From Phallusia fumigata (Eukaryota; Chordata; Ascidiacea; Phlebobranchia; Ascidiidae): 28,614 nucleotides of DNA. Below the pieces are notes generated by a model. It was not told the DNA's origin. It searched no databases and saw only the letters and a program-made list of their open reading frames with translations. The stretch covers positions 1 to 28,614 of the forward strand of contig QXVZ01019338.1 in NCBI GenBank assembly GCA_008931825.1, read 5' to 3'. Every line of letters starts with the position of its first letter. Position 1 is the stretch's first letter. The position numbers were made by a program, and so were the translations under genes. This document shows, in pieces, positions 11,001 to 20,000 of the stretch.

Positions 11001-14000
11001 AAGCCGCCGCCTTTGCGTAAACAATTCCTCGAAACCCCCGGGCGTTGCACGAAAAAGGCGGCGCAACGAGTCTCATTTCGCCGCAAGGTCAATTAACAAA
11101 TCCCGAGGCCAGTGAAATCGCAATTTGTTTGCCTGCCACCATGATTTGTCGTGCCAAGAATGCGATCTAATCATCTTTTAGCAGCGTCATCGTTTTATCG
11201 ACAGCACTGAAGCGTCATTCGGCACGGTATATTAGCACGCTGTGTGCATACACATTGGTTATAAGTAGTATAAGGCTACGGAATCAATGTCGGTGGTCCC
11301 CTCAGGCGCCTTTGCCCGCCCAAAACGCCGATAATACCAAAACAATCGGTTAGTTTATGGTGTAATATGAGAGTTATCAAACTAAACACGTTTGTGTAGT
11401 GAAGATTTGCGAAAATTAGTTGGTAAAACAGACAAAGGTTGGTGAGAATTTCGTGTACAATACGTATAAAGTTGTTTTATTTGTTCCTGTATGTAAATGT
11501 AATCTCCCAAGAAGTTTAAAAACCTATTTTAACGTTTTGAGCTAGTTCCGATCTATCTTTGTGTATCGAAACGTGGTTTATTCTAATCAAAATCTCTAAT
11601 GCTGGGTAAATGACCGCAAATGTAGTCTCCCATAAATTTCAGCAGATATCTCTAGTGGAACGCCGTAGATAAATTCCCAAAGCGCGTTCGCAACCGACTT
11701 TCGGCGCTGAAGCGTCGCTTTTCATACGCAGTTAATCCCCCTCATTTTCATGCTATTTTATCGATTATGCCACCCAGCCCACACCTGCCACACACATTCT
11801 GGAGGTAATTTAGAGATTAAGCGACCGTTAATTGCGCTTCCCTTCCAGCGAAGGGCAATGACGGTGACACGACAGACAAAGGTAATCATGGGGATAGAGT
11901 TTCACTGACAAGGGATTAGGGTGTCGAAAACACACACAGGGCTTATTATCAGTTCGTGTTCATTGGGCGTGTGGTTCAATGCTGATCATTGGTTTAAACG
12001 TCTTGAACAAATATTTTGTCTGCACGCCGCGCTTTACGTTTACGTGGACACCTGAAGCGGGTTTGTGAACGAGTTTCGTGTATTGAACTATTCATTTTTG
12101 AAATCTTTAAAAAAGAGTAACTCAATTAATACAAAACTGCCATAACTTATATTGTGAATACATTCTATTGCAAACGTTTCGACAATCGCTGTTGTCATCA
12201 TCAGTGCATAATCAAGTTCTCCTATGAGTAAAAATGTTGTGCAAAAGAAGCTTTCACTATTTATGTGGGAATAGCCCTTTCAGGTATAATTTTTAAACCA
12301 AAAGCAAATTTTTCGCCCGATTTATACTAAATCCGAAAAACGTTGAGGTTAATTGCATGAAGCTTGGTCGTAAACTCGCTTAAATCGTAAATTGTTAAAT
12401 ATTTAGTTAACACCTGGTTTAGGAATGTTCCGAAATCATCTACAAGCTGACAAACAGCGAGCAAGGTACGAGTTATGCTGCCAAAATATCATGTTGACTT
12501 TACTTCTGTTGCGGCCATGGAGACACAGTTTGCTTTAACCTAAGTGCCGGGGGAACTGATTTGCATACTAGAAAGGTACTTTTGCCTGTAAATGCCTAAC
12601 AGCAAAAACGGAATTAAAATGTGCAGGTGTAAAATTAGAGCTGCCAAAACATCGAAATAATATGCGCTCAAAACAAGTTGTGAAAAAAACGCAAGGTCAT
12701 GTTTTCTTACATATCTCAGCATTGAAAAAGATTCTTGGGGTCTCTACGTAATTAAATTTCAAAATTCTGCCAGAAAAAGGGGGCGGTTTGCGGGAACGCC
12801 CCACATTCGAAAATAACTGCTAATTATAATCTTCTTTAATATTTCCGAATCCAATTAGGATTACTAGGGTGGTAATTTTAAGCGCTTCGCAATTTTAGCA
12901 AACACACAATTTGTTTTTAATGCCAGCACGTGTTATCCGCTTGAAGTGTGCAACGCCGTGCATGTAACAATAGTTACAGTTCGTTGCCCGAAGCTCGTTA
13001 GAAAACCCGCTTTAAGTGTGCAACGCCGTGCATGTAACAACAGTTACAGTTCGTTGCATAAAGCTCGTTAAGAAAACCCGCTTCAAGTGTGCAACGCCGT
13101 GCATGTAACAACAGTTACAGTTCGTTGCATAAAGCTCGTTAAGAAAACCCGCTTCAAGTGTGCAATATTAAACAAGTACACGGTGTTTTAATATATCCCT
13201 ATTTGCCTACTGAACGAGTGCTTCCTATTTTCCACGTTATTCATGTCGCGTACTTGAACGAAAGTCGATAGTTCAAGTTCTATTTTACTTGCTGTTGACG
13301 CCACTAGGCCAACACAGCATGATGTGGTGAAAAACATTTGAACAACGTGTTTTCTAACGATAGCTGGAACTTGCCATGCAACAAGCGCCAAGTCAATTTG
13401 ATTTGTTCGATTCGGGCTCTTACCACCCCATGATAATCTATTATTCATACACCCAACACTATTGATTGTTTTTGATGCAAACAAACCGCGTTATTTTGAA
13501 AACCACTGCAACGCTTGCTGTTGTTGAGTGTTTAAAAGCGGTTAAAATCCATTACGGCTACATTTTGTAACGAAACCAAGTTTTCTTTGCATATACAACA
13601 AGACTGTTCAGCAATTTGCCGCAGTCGGGACACAGGCAAAATTTACTCACTACAGGGAAATAGGCGACAGCTGTTGGTGGTAATGACGTCACAAAATTAG
13701 GTTTAAAACATGAAGTTAATATTTGTTACCATACATGTTTTTGTGGGAGTTTGGAAATTCTTGCAAATCAATTGTATATTCTCATCAAAAATATGCTGGC
13801 CCACATAGTTCTGAAAAGCAACATGCTGGTGAAGCCTGGTGATGGCATCATGTAGTGATACAAGGTTTACACCAGTTATTGGTGAAGCACGTCGCTTTGA
13901 AGAACTATTAGGGCCAGTTTATCTTTGACAAGAGAGTTCTACACGTATATTTGTATGGTAACAAATGTAAAAATAGGATCACAATTAAACTTCCATTAAT

Positions 14001-17000
14001 GATTGCAAAGCCTTTCCAGACCAGCTTGTCGTGTTTTAAAAACGGCACTATAGTTTCCTTTTGCAACTAAAAACGCAGAGGGCAGTCTAAGACCGGACAA
14101 GGAATCTGACCCCATAAGGTTATGCGAAATGAATAGTAGGTCACCTAAGGAAGGAATCTAATTACAGCGGTCCAGAAATTGGACACCTGGTGGCCATTTC
14201 AGGACATTTCTAACAGCTAATTTGTGACCTATCTTCGAAAAGCTGCAAGATTTTGCACAACCAAATTGCGTAAACAAAAACAGGATGCAATTTGTTTAAA
14301 CTGGGACGCTGAACAAATTAATGGGGAAGAGATTAGAAAGTGAAAATTGCAGTGGTCGTCAATTTCATATTGATCTTGTTTCAGTTAATAGGATTAGTTC
14401 TACTGATGCATCAAGCTGGTTAAGAAACGAGCATTGGGTAATCAACCGTAATAAACTGTTTTCGAAAATCGCCTCTGCTGAAACCTGATTCAAACGCACA
14501 GCACTAATGGAGGTAACGGTTTTAACACAGCTTTTTACCTCAATAAGAAGATACGATGCAGAACCTGCGTGGTAAACCTGTTGCTATCATAGGCTTTTAT
14601 TTTCTCATTGAGGCTAGCCAAAACCGTGAATTGTGTAGCTTACTTTATTTCCTTGTTTAGGTATTAATCACTACGTATGAAACTCGTTTGAAAACCGCTT
14701 TGGTCCATTTTCAGCGATGTTTGCTCACTATTGGATGAGGGAAGCCTCTTTGAAACGGCGGTAATCTTAAAATTTGATGCCTTTGTTACGGTTGACCAAC
14801 CGAAGCTCGCTCTGAACTCATTTTGGGATTACATGGGAACAAACACAACGTCGGCCGGGAAAAAAGAACACCCCGGCGTGGTCATTTCCTCATGACCCTG
14901 TTTGCCAAATAATGCAATCACGCCGCAAAGATAGCGGGCACCTATCATCTCAACGTGAGATTCACAAACAATCTTGTGCTGACGCCGTTTTTCCTGGAAG
15001 CGATATTTTTGCGACGACAAGACCACATAAGGTGTAGAAATCGAAAAGCGACGAGCGTGTTTCCGGTGCTCGTAACCTCGTTTAGGAAGTTAACAGACAC
15101 TTCGCTTATAGTTCTTATCAGTTGTGACGCGACAAGCGTGATTAAGCCAGCGGTTGTGAGGAGAAAATGTTTTAAAAACGAAATTCGGGACAGAAGGACT
15201 AAAAAAGAGCTTAATTGAAAACGTAATGACCAGAGAGTTTATATATATTGAGTACATTGTATGCAAACGTTTTAACAATCAGTACTTTACACTGTAACAA
15301 CAGCGACGTTAGCATTACAATGTATTTACTACATACAAGCTCTGGCAGCTATGCTTTCAATCAAACTGAATTTCGATTTTGTAGGCAACGATTTGCTTTA
15401 CGTTCTGGTTGAATACATAAAGTGGGTTCAATCAACAATCTATATAAAGACCCACGCTACATGACATTGGCAATGTATTAATACATTTGTATCACTGGTA
15501 TAAGGCGTTGTCGAAAGCTTGAGGCAAATTAAAAATTCTCCTTTTCGTCGCAGTGATTTATGCGTGGNGCTACATGACATTGGCAATGTATTAATACATT
15601 TGTATCACTGGTATAAGGCGTTGTCGAAAGCTTGAGGCAAATTAAAAATTCTCCTTTTCGTCGCAGTGATTTATGCGTGGGATTTTTATTCATTAAACCG
15701 CCGTGTCTGGAGCATGTGTATTTCAATCTAAATTTGACAGTAAAATTTCCATGCCAGTGTGGGTTGTTGACTATCGTGACTTTTCAATTTGGGGCCGGCA
15801 CTCACCGCCAGAGCCGGGCCAATAATACATAAAACTCAGAGCTTGCATATATCTGCGCACGCTCGGTATATATTTGTACACAGAAAAAATAGGTTCGGCC
15901 TGTACTTAAACACAGGAAATCACTCTGTAGACCCACAGGCATTGAAAATACGGTAAAAAACGCTCAGCCTTCCGGGATGTGGGCTGCACGCAAGTCTAAA
16001 AATGATGACGACCTGCATAAGTTCAGTCCCTCAAGGCAATTTCGTCTCGTCAGTGCCGGGTGACAACAGCCGCCTTAAAGTACACACGCTTTGGGCGTAT
16101 ACAAACATCCTAGACGTATTTAGGGTCCAGTGTCAACACACACAAGATAGCCAGCTAGATGTGGGGTTTGTATCTCCGAAGCCAATACAAGGCGGCCTAA
16201 CATGACCAACGACGTACGTGATCACTTGAAAATGCCGCCCGTCGGAGCAGACCTGTTGAGCACAGAATAACCTCTTCCCAATGTGGGGTGACTGTTGCTG
16301 ACGTCAAAAGTATATCATATAGTGGTTTTTTTGCGATTGAAAGCGTTGTAGTGCCTCGAATGTACTTACTGATAAATTGCTCAGTTGTGTGTTGGCTTTA
16401 GAAATGTTTAGCTGGCAGTATACACGAAACGACATCTATCATGTCGAAATGTTAAGTAACGTGCGGTCTTAACAGGGGGATACATTGTACGGTAAAGCTA
16501 CTGACAATAAGATCGGTTGTGTTGTGTAAAGCTTTCGCGGCGGCCTTCACATCTAAAAATGGAAGATTCAAATTGACAAGAAGTTCAACAATGACTTGCG
16601 TGTTCCTTTAAACCCTAACGAAACTCAATGGGCCTTTTCACATTCTCTCTATAGCTTGGGCAGTGATCTTTGGTAAATGTCAAGCCCTTCAACCAATTTT
16701 CCCCACATAAAAACCCCATATAATCGTGACCTATACGTGAAAGTGTAACCTAACCTTAAAAAGATATTGCCTAATTTCAAGTGGGTTTTACGATGACTGC
16801 ACGAAGCTCGTTCACAAACCCGCTTACAGCCAACGCCCTAAGCCTAAAACAATGCCTAAAAATCTATTTTGTCTATAAATATCTTCTTGTTCTGTGATAT
16901 AATCGGCTCGCTTTCCCCATAAAAGCCGACTTGTGTTAATTTCCACGATCACATCCGAAAAATGACGCACTGTGACGCACGAGTTCAATGACGTCANTGT

Positions 17001-20000
17001 TCTGTGATATAATCGGCTCGCTTTCCCCATAAAAGCCGACTTGTGTTAATTTCCACGATCACATCCGAAAAATGACGCACTGTGACGCACGAGTTCAATG
17101 ACGTCACCGCCGGCTCGTGCACTGAGATCTGATCGATTCCACGCAAATTTGACAGCAAAAGATCAGACGTGCCATCAACCAAGCTCGTTATTTTAGACGC
17201 TTAAAGTTAAAAAAATCAATGAAGTAGATATCAACGTATCATAGTGTGCCTGGATATGAATACCCTAATCGCAAGTGAAGACCCGTTCGTTATAAAGCAA
17301 GGCGTTTTCATATACACACTGCACTCCATGTCAAACCCATTAGAGGCGTAATACCATTACAAAAAATCTTAAGCCTTGGTTAGGCTGCTATGGTGGGTTC
17401 GAATCCCACCGCAGTAAAGGTGTTTTATAAAAATTTTCAACTATTCGTGCCTTCTGATAAAAACAAATTTTTTTTAGGTGTAACGTCTCTGTAGCAGACT
17501 TGTCATTGATTATTTGAAAGTAAAACTTAGAACTTATTAATTTATATCACATAGTGTAAAAGGCAACAAGATTTAAGAAAACACACACTGCGCATTTGAG
17601 TTATGACTTGGCGTACTATAATCGTGATTTACGCGGTGTTTATGCAAACACATTATTGACAAATTTTTACTGGCAGCACGCTGAGAATTGCTAAAAATGT
17701 GTTAATCATCGTTAATTGCATTCACCGCCTACCAAAACGCATTATATTTGCAGCCCAGACAAATAGTTCTGTATTTCGACACATATAACGTGCTCTAATT
17801 TAGGCCAGACAGACAATTTGTGTGTGACGACGCGAAAAAAAGTGGCAAGTCAAACGGAAAATACAAAAAAGCGGCGAAAACATGTGAGCCACGCCTTTGC
17901 CCCGCCCCATTTTCTGTTTCGCGTCACCGTGAAAAAGCAGAAAACACTTCAAGAGTGTGTTCCTTGTCACGTATCACCACAGCTGCTACACACCAAAATC
18001 GTTGCACCGCATCAAAACACACTACACAGGTATCCAGCAAAGTTTTGCAGCATAGACCAGGCTATAAAATTATGCAACGCTCTAACCAACGTTTAAAAGA
18101 ATACGACGTAAAAAACAGACGTCGGCAACCCCTGGCAAGCGGGGTAACACCCAAAGTGATTTATGAGTTCATATTCTAATCCATTTTTAAGGAGACCTCT
18201 TTGATTTTTAAAGTTAAGTGCAGTGCAAGCGCAGCAACGAGCTACATAGAGCACTTGTAAAACCAGATTTTACAAATTTAACCCAAAAACAAAGCAGTGA
18301 CGTCATTAATATGGCGCGCGATGCCATCAAGAATATGACATAATTTGTAAACTGACACGGTGCGTTCATAAAGTTGCCAACTACTGCAATAAAACCTATT
18401 TAAAAGGTCTATGATAAAGTTGTTGATCTGCAGGTTTTATCAGAGCGCACGTGCGATTTGACTTAACCACGATAAGCGTGTTTGCGGTCGACACCACATC
18501 CGTGATATTCGTGGTTAAACCTGAACCGAATTTCCTTGTGCTCAGCATATTGAACAAGGATCCTGCTACGAATGCGCTTGACACTTCACTTTGTACGTGC
18601 ATTTTTTTCGGATTTCGCCAATCCAATGCATTATTTGCAGTATTTATCAGAGAACATGAAAAGTTTTGAAGTTTCGTCATTCGCAATGAATTAACTGCAG
18701 TGTATATTTCGAATATGTAATGTTTTGAATTACACCATTTCCATTGCATTACCTGCGGCAGTGTTTAAACTTTAAAAATTGTTTTCAAGTTTTACAATGC
18801 GTTTCCTACAGTATTTAGCTTTCAATGTAATGATTTTTAATTACACCATTTTCAATTACCGGCAGTGTTTTGCATCGTAATTGTATTGTTTTCAAATTTC
18901 ACCTAGCCTAATGCGTTATCTGCATATTTAGCTATTTAGCTTGACAACTGGAGTTTCGGTAGTAACCAGATTCCTGAAAATCAGCAACGTTTTTTGCGAA
19001 ATCTAAACCAGTCTGGTGCATGCATTGTGGCTGCGACATGCCAACCGATCCAGCTGTTGCTTTAGGGAATGTTGAAATGCATTTTGCAAAATTGAGTTTT
19101 AGGCATATCCACAGCAAAATAAAAGCAGCTTGAACGCCACATACATATAACTTCCTCACAGGCACAAACGAAGGCTGCAAACAAATTTAATGCAAAGGAA
19201 ACACGCAAATTTGGCTGACCCACTTATGATAGGTTTTAAGGGTGTTGGCACTTTGTGGGACAAGGATAATTAAGACCATTTGACATGGTCACACTGATCA
19301 TAAGTTTATGCTATAATGAACTTTTGCTAGTGAAACTAAAATTGAGTGCTGAATTTAATTGATAAGATTTGTTCCTGGTGGTGTTGAGAAAAAAATGCAA
19401 AAGTATGAGGTAAAGTGTTTTTTTATGTAGTAAGATGAAAAGGTGTAGACCAGTGTGTTTAAAATTACTAGCTTTGCAAACAACTTTGCATAGGACAAAG
19501 ATAGGCAGGCTGTTCAAAATCTAACATCTCTACCTTGCAGTTTCTTTCCAGATCGTCTCTCCATCATCTTCTACTTTGAGCTCCTCCATCTCCGTGAACA
19601 CACACGGAGTGCCTGAATCACAGAATCCATTCTCAACAGTCCCATCATGTTGTTCCGACCCGAGAATAAACTGGACTTGCTGGTTGGGTGGTAGAACTGC
19701 ATTGACACAATAATTTTGAGTTCATATTAAATAAAAATTGTAAATTCGTATGGCTGGAGTGTTTTGGTTGGATAAAAACAACAATATTTTTGAGAAACAT
19801 TATAATTTTATAATTTTTTAGAAACAAACATATTTTCAGCCAAAGTAAATGGAACACCATGACTCATGGGTGCAAATTAATTAAATGTGAAAAGTTATGC
19901 AAATTTCTGAAGAGAAATTTTTTTTTAACTTTTTTCTCTAGAAATTATTTTTATTGATAAAAAATCTTTCACTGCAATGGATTTAGGTCACTCACTTAAT

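Larger units (their letters stand above)
8378..19533 (-). other. 11.2-kb intron 3 of the transporter, repeat-rich
   Basis: By far the largest intron of the gene here, and the main repeat deposit. It contains both satellite arrays, the diverged triplicate at 8571-9131, the foldback element, the 18.6-18.9 kb minisatellite, a tRNA-like element at 17373-17414 and many TGACGTCA sites. No nested gene could be supported; open frames up to about 119 codons carry no recognisable domain. Confidence 0.8.

Noticed and set aside
12938-13165. CRISPR-like array
   Set aside because: Whole units repeat with no unique spacers; it is a eukaryotic tandem satellite.
16889-17105. True tandem duplication with a doubled CRE site
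   Set aside because: Copies are identical and split by a single N, the same pattern as other assembly joins in the window.
17818-18179. Two overlapping plus-strand open frames of 92 and 119 codons
   Set aside because: Rich in Lys/Arg/Thr with no domain; two overlapping frames of similar length argue for chance in intronic DNA.
18396-18749. 117-codon minus-strand open frame
   Set aside because: Half of it lies in the degenerate minisatellite; no protein motif.
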